NCBI GenBank assembly: GCA_025924275.1 | Contig: JAICEH010000097.1 | Span: 1-7,730 of the forward strand | Source of the DNA: Gemmatimonadales bacterium | GTDB taxonomy: Bacteria > Gemmatimonadota > Gemmatimonadetes > Gemmatimonadales > GWC2-71-9 | Direction: 5' to 3' | DNA: 7,730 nucleotides | Shown: positions 1 to 6,632 of the stretch, in pieces | Numbering within the stretch: position 1 is the stretch's first letter | Layout of the letters: each line of letters opens with the position of its first letter | The notes under the pieces: generated by a model | What the model saw: only the letters and a program-made list of their open reading frames with translations | Told to the model about the DNA's origin: nothing | Databases searched by the model: none | Program-made: the position numbers and the translations under genes

Positions 1-863
1 AGCCGCCGGCCACGCCGCGGGAGCTCGATGCCGCCCTGGTGGGGCGGTTCGGGGCGGCGCTCGCCGTGGTCGACCGGTGGCTGGGTCCGCGCCGGCGGCT
101 GCTCCGGGTCGTGTGGGAGGACGAGGAGCGCCGGGGACTTCGGGGTGTGCTCCGGGGTGCAGCGGAAGGGGCGAGCGTGGAGCGCCGGCTCGAGGGGACG
201 GTCGCCACGTTGCGACTCCCACGGCGGCTGCTCCTCCGCCTCGCGGGGGCCCGCACGCCGGCCGAAGGCCTGGCGCTCGCGGCCGGTGCCGGCGTGCCGC
301 TGGCCATCGCCGTCAGGCAGGTGAAGGTGGGCCCCGGGGCGGCGGGCCTCCTCGAGCTCGAGGCCGCCCTGAGCCGCGCGTGGGCAACCCGCGCGGTCGC
401 CGGCGCGAAGGGCGGGGGCCGACGGCTGCGGGACTGGATCGCCGAGACGATCGACGCCGAGAACCTCCTGGCCCTGTCCATCGCGGGATCGTGGGCCGGG
501 GAACTCGAGCCCGCGGTAGCCTGGCTCCCGGGCGGCCGTTCGCTGGGCGAGCAGCGGTTCACGGCGATTGCCGGCACGGCGGATGACGCCGCGCGCGCGG
601 AACTGCTGCGGAAGGCGTTCCGGCGCGGGCCGATTCGCGAGGCGCTCGATGCCACGGCCGGTCCCGCGGACCTCGAGCGGCGGATTCTCGAGCGCCGCAC
701 CACATCGGCCGCGGTCGCGGCGCGGCGGGAGCCGCTGGGCCCGTGGCCCACGCTCTGGTACCTGCTGCGCTCCCGGCTCGAGGTGCAGCGGCTGCGCCGG
801 GCATCCTGGGCCCTGGCGCTCGGCACCGGGGTGGCGTCGGAAGTCCTGGTGGACGCCGCATGA
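1..863 (+). CDS. atpC: V-type ATP synthase/ATPase subunit C (AC39/d-type adapter), 5'-truncated
   Basis: This subunit is the funnel-shaped adapter between the central rotor shaft (D/F) and the membrane c-ring of V/A-type ATPases. The frame beginning at base 3 is open from the window edge to the TGA at 861-863, so about 286 residues are visible. Family members run to roughly 320-350, so I infer that the N-terminus lies upstream; the GTG at 39 is probably internal. The chain is Leu/Ala/Arg-rich and helical. It has a WEDEERRGLRGVLRGA segment near the visible start, typical of the repeated 'w..ni..llrg' helices of the family. It ends with a Leu/Glu/Arg helix (WYLLRSRLEVQRLRRASWAL) matching the conserved 'E…n.R.i..g' tail. 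Its position directly before F-A-B-D supports the call more strongly than its weakly conserved sequence. The last four bases form ATGA with the F subunit start. Confidence 0.85.
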   Translation, partial: PPATPRELDAALVGRFGAALAVVDRWLGPRRRLLRVVWEDEERRGLRGVLRGAAEGASVERRLEGTVATLRLPRRLLLRLAGARTPAEGLALAAGAGVPLAIAVRQVKVGPGAAGLLELEAALSRAWATRAVAGAKGGGRRLRDWIAETIDAENLLALSIAGSWAGELEPAVAWLPGGRSLGEQRFTAIAGTADDAARAELLRKAFRRGPIREALDATAGPADLERRILERRTTSAAVAARREPLGPWPTLWYLLRSRLEVQRLRRASWALALGTGVASEVLVDAA

Positions 864-1204
864 GCGGCGCGGTGGGCCGGTCCGGCGTGGCCCGCGTCGT
901 GGCCGGGCCCGTGACCGCCCCGGGCTTCGCCCTGGCCGGGGTGGCGGCGGACGCGGTGCCGGCCGGCGCCGACGCGGCGGCAGCGCTCGCCCGCGCGGCG
1001 GAGCGGGAGGGGACCACGGTGGTGCTCGTCGAGGAGCGGCTGTACGACTCGCTGCCGGCCGAGATCCGCAAGCGATGGGAACGGTCGGTGGCGCCCGTCG
1101 TGGTACCGTTCCCCTCGCCGGTCGCGGAGGTGGAGCGCGCCCCGGGAGAACGGATCGTCGAACTCATCCGCCGTGCCATCGGCTATCGCGTGAGGCTCCG
1201 GTGA
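860..1204 (+). CDS. atpF: V-type ATP synthase/ATPase subunit F
   Basis: Subunit F is the small central-stalk protein that binds subunit D and modulates rotation of the shaft. The 114-residue product has the usual family length (about 100-115). An N-terminal strand-turn-helix (VAGPVTAPGFALAGVAADAV) matches the family's 'G…t..GF.LaGi' pattern. A central TTVVLVEERLYDSL matches the 'iilite.la..i' strand-helix, and VAPVVVPFPSP matches the 'P.iv.iPs' strand. I chose ATG 860 because it overlaps the subunit C stop as ATGA and gives the expected length; the frame is open further upstream, but that would add residues outside the family pattern. The ribosome site is weak (GGTGGA at 848-853), which suggests coupling to translation of subunit C. 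The stop (1202-1204) overlaps the atpA GTG. Confidence 0.88.
   Translation: MSGAVGRSGVARVVAGPVTAPGFALAGVAADAVPAGADAAAALARAAEREGTTVVLVEERLYDSLPAEIRKRWERSVAPVVVPFPSPVAEVERAPGERIVELIRRAIGYRVRLR
1192..1195 (+). promoter_or_regulatory. Ribosome binding site of atpA
   Basis: GAGG lies 5 nt before the GTG at 1201, inside the end of atpF. It supports GTG 1201 as the true atpA start, because the same frame stays open upstream to about 568 without a site like this. Confidence 0.55.
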
Positions 1205-2952
1205 CCGACATCCCACGGGTCGTGCGCATCGCCGGTGCACTGACGGAAGTGGCGCCGCTCCCTGGTGCCGCGCTCCACGAGATCGTCCGCGTGGGGGACC
1301 GGGGGCTGCTGGGCGAGGTCATCCGGGTGCGCGGGCAGACGGCCACCGTCCAGGTCTTCGAGGAGACCATCGGCCTGGCGCTCGAGGAACCGGTGAGGGT
1401 CACCGGCGCCCCGCTCGAGGTCGACCTCGGGCCCGGCCTCCTCGGCTCGGTGCTCGACGGCATCGGCCGTCCGCTCGAGCGCCTCGCCGCGCTGCAGGGC
1501 GACTTCCTGGCCGCCGGAGCCGATGCTCCCACGCTGGATCCCGACCGGCGTTGGCCCTTCACCCCCTCCCTCCAGGCGGGAGCCGACGTGGGGCCGGGCG
1601 ACGTCCTCGGGACGGTGCCGGACCGGAACGGCGAGCACCGAATCCTCGTCCCGCCCGGCGTGAGCGGCCGGCTCGCCGAGCTCAAGGCCGGGGACTGGAC
1701 CGTCCTCGACCCGGTCGGGCGCCTCGAGGACGGGACGGAGCTCCGCCTGGCGCACCGCTGGCCGGTGCGGGTCCCGCGCCCGGTGGCCGCGTGGCGGACG
1801 GGCGCAAGGCCGTTCGTCACCGGCCAGCGGGTGTTCGACTTCCTCTTCCCCGTGGCCGAGGGCGGGAGCGTCGCGGTGCCGGGCGGGTTCGGCACCGGGA
1901 AGACCGTCATCGAGCAGTCGCTCGCCAAGTACGCCGAGGCGGACATCGTCGTCTACGTCGGCTGCGGGGAACGCGGCAACGAGATGGCGGACGTCCTCAC
2001 CGAGTTCCCCGAACTGGTGGACCCCCGCACCGGGCGCACGCTGATGGACCGCGCGGTGCTCGTCGTCAATACCTCGAACATGCCCGTGGCGGCGCGCGAA
2101 GCCTCGGTCTACCTCGGCCTGACGATCGCGGAGTACTACCGGGACCAGGGCTTCCGCGTGGCGCTGATGGCCGACTCGCTCTCGCGGTGGGCGGAGGCGC
2201 TGCGCGAGATCGGCTCGCGCCTGCGCGAGATGCCGGGCGAGGAGGGCTACCCGACGGGGCTGGGCAGCCGCCTGGGCAAGATGTGCGAGCGCGCCGGACG
2301 GGCGCTGGTACCGGGTCGGCCGGAGCGGGAGGGCGCGGTCACCTTCATCAGCGCGCTCTCGCCCCCGGGCGGCGACCTCTCCGAGCCGGTCACCCAGGCG
2401 GCGGGTCGGGTGGTGGCGGCGCTCTGGGCCCTCGACGCGGGGCTGGCGCACCAGCGGCAGTTCCCTGCGGTGGACTGGGAGACAAGCTGGTCGCTCCAGG
2501 CCGAGGGGGTGGCGCCCTGGTTCGCCCAGCATGTCGGGGAGGACTGGCCCGCGCTCCGGCGGGAGGTGCTCACCCTGCTCCAGCGCGACCGTGAGCTCCG
2601 GGAGGTGGCCGGGCTCGTGGGCCCCGACGCGCTCGAGGACGCCGACCGGCTGGTGCTCGAATCGGCCCGGCTGGCGCGCGAGTGTCTCCTCGGCCAGAGC
2701 GCGTACGACGCCGCGGATGCGTCGTCGCCACTGGCCAAGACGCGCGCGATGGCGGCGCTGCTCGTGCGGATGCTCGAGGGCGGGCGGGCGGCGCTCGCGG
2801 CCGGCAGGGAACTCGGCGCGCTCGACCTCACCCGAGCCCGCCGGGCGCTGGTCGCGCTGCGGGACGGCCCCCCGGCGCAGTTCGAGGAGACCGTCGCTGC
2901 CGCGCGCGCCGAGGTGGAGGCGTCCCTCCGGCAGGCGGGGGGGGCGACGTGA
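1201..2952 (+). CDS. atpA: V-type ATP synthase/ATPase catalytic subunit A
   Basis: This is the catalytic nucleotide-binding subunit of the A3B3 head, coupling ATP synthesis or hydrolysis to rotation. The product is 583 residues, the normal family length. Domains in order are: an N-terminal barrel (about 1-75), the V/A-specific non-homologous insert (about 110-200, ending in a WPVR/PRP motif), the nucleotide-binding domain, and a helical C-terminal domain (about 430-583). The P-loop GGFGTGKT is at 228-235 with Lys234 and Thr235. The catalytic-site motif GCGERGNEM has Glu257 and Arg258, 23 residues after the P-loop lysine as in characterised family members. ADSLSRWAEALREI and EMPGEEGYP are also intact, so the enzyme should be active. 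GTG 1201 overlaps the atpF stop (GTGA), and the end overlaps atpB in the same way. The P-loop differs slightly from the commoner GPFGSGKT form. Confidence 0.97.
   Translation: MTDIPRVVRIAGALTEVAPLPGAALHEIVRVGDRGLLGEVIRVRGQTATVQVFEETIGLALEEPVRVTGAPLEVDLGPGLLGSVLDGIGRPLERLAALQGDFLAAGADAPTLDPDRRWPFTPSLQAGADVGPGDVLGTVPDRNGEHRILVPPGVSGRLAELKAGDWTVLDPVGRLEDGTELRLAHRWPVRVPRPVAAWRTGARPFVTGQRVFDFLFPVAEGGSVAVPGGFGTGKTVIEQSLAKYAEADIVVYVGCGERGNEMADVLTEFPELVDPRTGRTLMDRAVLVVNTSNMPVAAREASVYLGLTIAEYYRDQGFRVALMADSLSRWAEALREIGSRLREMPGEEGYPTGLGSRLGKMCERAGRALVPGRPEREGAVTFISALSPPGGDLSEPVTQAAGRVVAALWALDAGLAHQRQFPAVDWETSWSLQAEGVAPWFAQHVGEDWPALRREVLTLLQRDRELREVAGLVGPDALEDADRLVLESARLARECLLGQSAYDAADASSPLAKTRAMAALLVRMLEGGRAALAAGRELGALDLTRARRALVALRDGPPAQFEETVAAARAEVEASLRQAGGAT
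2937..2944 (+). promoter_or_regulatory. G8 run serving as Shine-Dalgarno-like site of atpB
   Basis: Eight consecutive G lie 4 nt before the GTG at 2949, in the last codons of atpA. No better ribosome site is near; AGG at 2933-2935 is too far away. The run could pair with the anti-SD pyrimidines. It also forms a slippery G GGG GGG heptamer in the atpA frame (2937-2943). Confidence 0.4.
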
Positions 2953-4334
2953 TCCATCCGGCACGGACCTACCTCGGCGCCGCGGGTGCCGCCGGCCCCC
3001 TCCTGTTCCTCGAGGGCACCCGCCGCGCCGTCCTCGGCGAGGTGGCGACGGTCCGCTGCGCGGGCGCGCCGCCCCGGCGAGGCCAGGTGATCGAGGCGGG
3101 GGAGGACCTCACGGTCGTCCAGGTGCTGGAGGAGACGATCGGGCTCGGCCCGGAGGCGGCGCGGGTGACCCTCACCGGCGATCCCGCCGCCGGCACCGTC
3201 GGCCCGGACCTGCTGGGTCGGGTGCTGTCGGGCGCGGGCGCCCCGCTCGACGGACTGCCGGCGCCGGTGGGTGCCGGGCGCCGCCCGCTGCAGGGCGCGC
3301 CGATGAATCCGGTGCGCCGTCGCAAGCCCGCCGACTTCATCGAGACCGGCATCTCCGCCATCGACGGCCTCAACACCCTGGTGCGGGGGCAGAAGCTGCC
3401 GATCTTCTCCGGCTCCGGCCTGCCCGGGCTCGCGCTGGCGGCCCGCGTGGTGGCCGGCGCACGCACGCCCCGCGGCGAGCCGTTCGCCGTGGTGTTCGTG
3501 GGAATCGGCGTCACCCAGCGGGAGACCGACGAGTTCCTCCGCGGGTTCGCGGGCACCGAAGCGATGGCGCGGAGCGTCTTCTATCTCAACCGGACGGCGG
3601 ACCCGACCATCGAGCGCATCCTCGCGCCCCGGTTTGCCCTGACCCAGGCGGAATACCTCGCCTTCGAGCGGGGCATGCACGTCCTCGTGGTGATGGCCGA
3701 CCTCACCCAGTACTGCGAGGCCCTGCGGGAGATCGGCGCGGCGCGGGAGGAGATTCCCGGGCGCCGGGGCTACCCCGGCTACCTCTACACCGACCTGGCG
3801 ACGCTCTTCGAACGGGCCGGCGTGCTGCGGGACGGCACGGGGTCGGTGACGCAGCTCCCCATCCTCACGATGCCGGACGACGACATCACCCACCCGATCC
3901 CCGACCTGACCGGGTACATCACGGAAGGGCAGATCGTCCTCAGCCGCGAGATGCACCGGCAGGTGGTGGACCCGCCGGTGGACGTGCTTCCGTCGCTCTC
4001 CCGCCTGATGTCCGCCGGGATCGGCGCCCAGACCTCGCCGGCGCACCGACGCTGGGCCGACCAGCTCTATGCGTCCTACGCCCAGGGTCGGGACGCGCGG
4101 GCGACCGCCGCCATCGTCGGCGAGGCGGGGCTGCCGCCGGAGGACCGCCGGGCCCTCGCCTTCGCCGACCGGTTCGAGCGGGAGTTCATCCACCAGGGTC
4201 CGGCGCGGCGCACGATCGCGGAGACGCTGGAGCAGGGGTGGCGGCTGCTGGAATCGCTTCCCCGGGAGGACCTCCGGCGCATTCCCGACGCCACCTGGGC
4301 CGAGCGCCGGACCGCCCGGGAGGCCGCGCCGTGA
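2949..4334 (+). CDS. atpB: V-type ATP synthase/ATPase subunit B (regulatory, non-catalytic)
   Basis: Subunit B alternates with A in the A3B3 head and contributes to the catalytic interfaces. The product is 461 residues, the normal length. After an N-terminal barrel come PMNPVRRRKP, then FIETGISAIDGLNTLVRGQ. The P-loop position is the degenerate SGSGLPG (154-160) without Lys-Thr, which is the diagnostic difference from subunit A. YCEALREIGAAREEIPGRRG and MPDDDITHPIPDLTGYITEG are intact. The arginine finger expected in PSLSRL is present as Arg352. FADRFEREF and the C-terminal LGW-like 'EQGWRLLESLP' helix are also present. Just after the Arg finger the usual GKTREDH-like segment reads AQTSPAH, a local divergence. 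GTG 2949 overlaps the atpA stop as GTGA and gives the family length. The stop overlaps the atpD GTG. Confidence 0.97.
   Translation: MIHPARTYLGAAGAAGPLLFLEGTRRAVLGEVATVRCAGAPPRRGQVIEAGEDLTVVQVLEETIGLGPEAARVTLTGDPAAGTVGPDLLGRVLSGAGAPLDGLPAPVGAGRRPLQGAPMNPVRRRKPADFIETGISAIDGLNTLVRGQKLPIFSGSGLPGLALAARVVAGARTPRGEPFAVVFVGIGVTQRETDEFLRGFAGTEAMARSVFYLNRTADPTIERILAPRFALTQAEYLAFERGMHVLVVMADLTQYCEALREIGAAREEIPGRRGYPGYLYTDLATLFERAGVLRDGTGSVTQLPILTMPDDDITHPIPDLTGYITEGQIVLSREMHRQVVDPPVDVLPSLSRLMSAGIGAQTSPAHRRWADQLYASYAQGRDARATAAIVGEAGLPPEDRRALAFADRFEREFIHQGPARRTIAETLEQGWRLLESLPREDLRRIPDATWAERRTAREAAP
4318..4323 (+). promoter_or_regulatory. Ribosome binding site of atpD
   Basis: GGGAGG lies 7 nt before GTG 4331, inside the last codons of atpB. 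It is the best ribosome site within the ATPase block and fixes the atpD start. Confidence 0.65.
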
Positions 4335-4981
4335 GTGCCGCGGGCGCCGCCACCCGCTCCAACCTGCTCCGTGCGCGGCGCCGGCTCGATCGCGTGGCCC
4401 ACGGCGTCGAGCTGCTCACCCGCAAGCGGCAGGCGCTGGTGGCGGAGCTCTTCCGGGCCGCGTCCCCCGCCATCGAGGGGCGGGGTCGGGTGGACGAGGC
4501 GGCGCGCCGCACCTGGCCACTGCTCCACTCGGCCCTCGCCGCCCACGGGGCCGCGGGCCTCGAGCCGCTCGGCTGGCCGGTGCGGCCGGTCGAGGTCACC
4601 GTCGAGGCCGCCGAGGCGTGGGGCGTGCGAAGCGCGGTGGTGGAGCGGCGGACCGTGCTCGCGCGATCGCTGCCGGGGCGGGGCCTCGCCCCGGGCTCGG
4701 CCGGCCCGGCCGCCGCGCTCGCGGGGAGCGCGATGGAGCGGCTCATCGAGCTGGTCCGCGACCACGCCACCGCCGAACTCCAACTCCGGCGCCTGGCCGA
4801 TGCGCTCGCAGCGACCACCCGCCAGGTCAACACCCTGGACCAGCGCGTGGCCCCGGGCCTCCGCCGCGAGATCGGACGAATCCGCGCCACGCTCGAAGAG
4901 CGGGAGCGCGAGGACCACACCAGGCTCAAGCGCCTGCTCGGCGGCGGGGGGCGCGGTCGGCGCGCCGGGGCCACGGTATAA
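4331..4981 (+). CDS. atpD: V-type ATP synthase/ATPase subunit D (central shaft)
   Basis: Subunit D is the coiled-coil rotor shaft that turns inside the A3B3 head, carries F and rests on C. The product is 216 residues, near the family's 200-215. The N-terminal helix reads TRSNLLRARRRLDRVAHGVE followed by LLTRKRQALV (about 8-37), matching the 'PTRs.L..l..rL..a..G..LLk.KRd.L' signature. The C-terminal helix (about 166-204) has VNTLDQRVAPGL, REIGRIRATLEERERED and HTRLKRLL, matching the 'vNALE..v.P.l..ti..I...LeE.ERe…lK' signature. The two helices form the antiparallel coiled coil. The tail after LKRLL is a Gly/Arg-rich extension. GTG 4331 overlaps the atpB stop (GTGA) and has a strong ribosome site. 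The stop TAA (4979-4981) lies within a TATAAT box. This is the last recognisable ATPase gene of the operon. Confidence 0.95.
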   Translation: MSAAGAATRSNLLRARRRLDRVAHGVELLTRKRQALVAELFRAASPAIEGRGRVDEAARRTWPLLHSALAAHGAAGLEPLGWPVRPVEVTVEAAEAWGVRSAVVERRTVLARSLPGRGLAPGSAGPAAALAGSAMERLIELVRDHATAELQLRRLADALAATTRQVNTLDQRVAPGLRREIGRIRATLEEREREDHTRLKRLLGGGGRGRRAGATV

Positions 4982-4982
4982 T
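4977..4982 (+). promoter_or_regulatory. Candidate -10 box (TATAAT) before the DUF481 gene
   Basis: A perfect TATAAT overlaps the atpD stop codon, in DNA so GC-rich that this hexamer is unlikely by chance. No convincing -35 is found at 16-18 nt spacing (the 17-nt position reads CGGTCG), and there is no extended -10 TG. If used, transcription would begin near 4989 and give a leader of about 67 nt for the downstream gene. Part of the signal may simply reflect the TAA stop context. Confidence 0.4.
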
Positions 4983-4993
4983 TCGGCGCCCGG

Positions 4994-5018
4994 CCCGGCC
5001 CGAACCAACGGGCCCGGG
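4994..5018 (+). terminator. GC-rich hairpin after atpD (terminator-like or leader structure)
   Basis: Arms 4994-5002 and 5009-5018 pair through 9 G-C pairs with one bulged C (5015) around the 6-nt loop AACCAA. No T-tract follows, so it is not a classical intrinsic terminator. It could attenuate read-through from the ATPase operon or be structure in the leader of the next gene. Very GC-rich DNA yields such stems by chance. Confidence 0.3.
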
Positions 5019-5043
5019 ATCACCCCGAGCGCGCCCCCGGCCC

Positions 5044-5048
5044 AGGAG
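5044..5048 (+). promoter_or_regulatory. Ribosome binding site of the DUF481 gene
   Basis: AGGAG lies 7 nt before GTG 5056. It decides the start, because the frame is open far upstream (to about 4069) and nothing else marks where the protein begins. Confidence 0.7.
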
Positions 5049-5055
5049 TCGCCCC

Positions 5056-5784
5056 GTGGCTCACCCTCGCCTCGCCCTGCTCGTCCCCCTGGTCCTTTCC
5101 GCCGCCCCCTTGCGAGCCCAGGACACGCTGCCGGACCCGTGGACCTTCACGGCCGACCTCGGTTACGTGATCGCTGCCGGCAACACCGAGCTCCAGACGC
5201 TCAACCTGGGCGACAAGATCACCTTCGACCCCTCGGGGGCCTGGCGCTTCACCCAGGCGGCCAATTGGGTCTACTCCGAGAGCGAGGACGAGACCACCGC
5301 GAACCTCCTTGGCGGAGACCTCCGCGGGGATTACGACCTCTCCGCCCGGCTCGCGGCCTACGGCAGCGTCGCCTGGTACCGCAACACGTTCGCCGGCGTG
5401 AGCAGCCGGTTCTCCGAGGGCGTGGGGCTGGGGTACAAGGCCTGGCTTGCGCCGCGGGACACGCTCACCCTCGAGGGCGGCGTCAGCTTCTCCCAGGAGC
5501 GCCTCACCTCGGGGCTCACCGACGACTACACCGCCGCCCGCGTCGCGGGGTCGTACCGGCACCAGTTCGCCGGCAAGGCGTACTTCTCGCTGGGAGCGCA
5601 GTTCCTGCCGCAACTGGCCGACCTTGCCGACTACCTGCTCGACGCCAGGGCCGAGCTGGCAGCGCCGCTCAGCACCAACCTCGCGATCAAGCTGGGCTAT
5701 CTCCTGCGCTACGAATCGGAACCGGCGGCGGGCTTCGAGGAGACGGACACGATCTTCACGGCGGGGCTCCAGGTCACCTACTGA
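5056..5784 (+). CDS. DUF481 family outer-membrane protein (YdiY-like)
   Basis: This is a predicted outer-membrane beta-barrel of the DUF481 / 'salt-induced outer membrane protein' family, whose molecular role is not well established. The product is 242 residues. A signal peptide with hydrophobic core LALLVPLVLSAA and probable cleavage after LRA (residue 21) leads into alternating amphipathic strands. Family hallmarks are AGNTELQTLNLGDK in the first strands, then AYGSVAWYRNTFAGVSSRF and the GVGLGY strand. The chain ends FTAGLQVTY, and a terminal aromatic is the usual recognition signal for barrel insertion. The start is GTG 5056 with AGGAG at good spacing. It lies 74 nt after atpD on the same strand, so it may be read from the ATPase operon or from the TATAAT box at 4977. 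Nothing in the protein suggests a part in the ATPase. Its last 7 nt overlap the end of the convergent gene. Confidence 0.85.
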   Translation: MAHPRLALLVPLVLSAAPLRAQDTLPDPWTFTADLGYVIAAGNTELQTLNLGDKITFDPSGAWRFTQAANWVYSESEDETTANLLGGDLRGDYDLSARLAAYGSVAWYRNTFAGVSSRFSEGVGLGYKAWLAPRDTLTLEGGVSFSQERLTSGLTDDYTAARVAGSYRHQFAGKAYFSLGAQFLPQLADLADYLLDARAELAAPLSTNLAIKLGYLLRYESEPAAGFEETDTIFTAGLQVTY

Positions 5785-6632
5785 CCCGCCCCGCCGAGCG
5801 CCACGCGGCCAGCCAGGCGGACGGTGGCCGCGTCGGCGGGGGTGGCGTACGCCTCGCCGCTCACGGCCAGGCGGGCGGAGGCGGCCCAGGTGAGCCCGGC
5901 GAAGAGCGCCAGCCGGTCGAGGGTCACCTCCACCCGGGTGTCGTCCAGCTGCCCGGCGGAGTTGGTGAAGTTCACCTGGAAGGTCGGCACGAGGTGGGTC
6001 CAGCCGCCCCCGAGGTAGGGCTGCACCCGCCCCGCACGCCAGGCCAGGGCCACGTCCACCCCGAACTGATCCGGGTTCCAGCGGTCCTCGGACACCGTGC
6101 CCTCGAAGCACTCGCTCGCCGGATCGTCCAGCGCTTCCTCGGGACAGGTGACCGGAGCCTCCACCCGCCCGAAGGTGGCGTGCAGGCGCGGGCTCAGCAC
6201 GGCCCGGCCGTCGAGGACCGGGACGGGCCGCGCGAGCGAGAGGCCGAACAGGTTCGCCTCGACGTCGTTCACCGGGACGGGTGGAATCCAGCTGCCCTCG
6301 AAGGCCATTCCGCCCGGCAGCCCCAGCCGCACCCGGGGCCGTGGAAGGACGCCGAGGAGATTGACGTTCTCGGTGCCCTTGCCGGGGCGGCAGGTGGTCG
6401 GCACCGCGTCGGCCGAGTCCACCTCGGGGACGGTGGCCGCCTCGAACCCGAGCTCCACCCGCCAGGGGGCCAGCGCCGGCGGCGCCCCCGCGGGCGAGAA
6501 CGCGACCGGCACCGCCATCGTCGCCAGGGTGAGGGCCTCGTTGGAGTCGTCCGCCGGTCGGCAGGTGACGCCGGTCTGGGCCGCCGCCGGGGCCGACAGG
6601 AGCAGCGCGGCGGCGACGGGCGCGACCCTCAA
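5778..6632 (-). CDS. Secreted protein of unknown family, probable outer-membrane beta-barrel
   Basis: I do not recognise this family. With TTG 6632 the product has 284 residues and a clean signal peptide (MRVAPVAAALLLSAPAAA, then Q19). The mature part is rich in short alternating strands such as RPRVRLGLPGGMAFEGSW, GVDVALAWRAGRVQPYLGGG and ARLAVSGEAYATP, separated by acidic loops. This resembles an outer-membrane barrel, although the C-terminus (LGGAGQ) lacks a terminal aromatic. Four cysteines (24, 81, 163, 175) are rare for such barrels; 163/175 could close a loop and 24/81 could pair. TTG 6632 was chosen because it overlaps the upstream stop as TTGA. GTG 6674 is the alternative, giving 298 residues with a 46-nt overlap and a longer n-region (HGARRDGGHDHRQ). 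Neither has an evident ribosome site, so coupling to the upstream cupredoxin gene is likely. The stop TAG is at 5780-5778. Confidence 0.7.
   Translation of the reverse strand: MRVAPVAAALLLSAPAAAQTGVTCRPADDSNEALTLATMAVPVAFSPAGAPPALAPWRVELGFEAATVPEVDSADAVPTTCRPGKGTENVNLLGVLPRPRVRLGLPGGMAFEGSWIPPVPVNDVEANLFGLSLARPVPVLDGRAVLSPRLHATFGRVEAPVTCPEEALDDPASECFEGTVSEDRWNPDQFGVDVALAWRAGRVQPYLGGGWTHLVPTFQVNFTNSAGQLDDTRVEVTLDRLALFAGLTWAASARLAVSGEAYATPADAATVRLAGRVALGGAGQ

Noticed and set aside
568..1200. Upstream extension of the atpA frame to 568
   Set aside because: The extra residues are Arg/Gly-rich with no family match and overlap atpC and atpF. GTG 1201 has GAGG upstream and gives the normal protein length.
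1183..2964. 593-codon open frame on the minus strand opposite atpA
   Set aside because: Its translation is Arg/Gly/Pro/His-rich with no recognisable domain, and it lies fully opposite a certain catalytic subunit. Long antisense frames are expected in DNA this GC-rich.
2247..4193. 648-codon open frame on the minus strand opposite atpA/atpB
   Set aside because: It is a GC-driven shadow with low-complexity composition across two certain genes.
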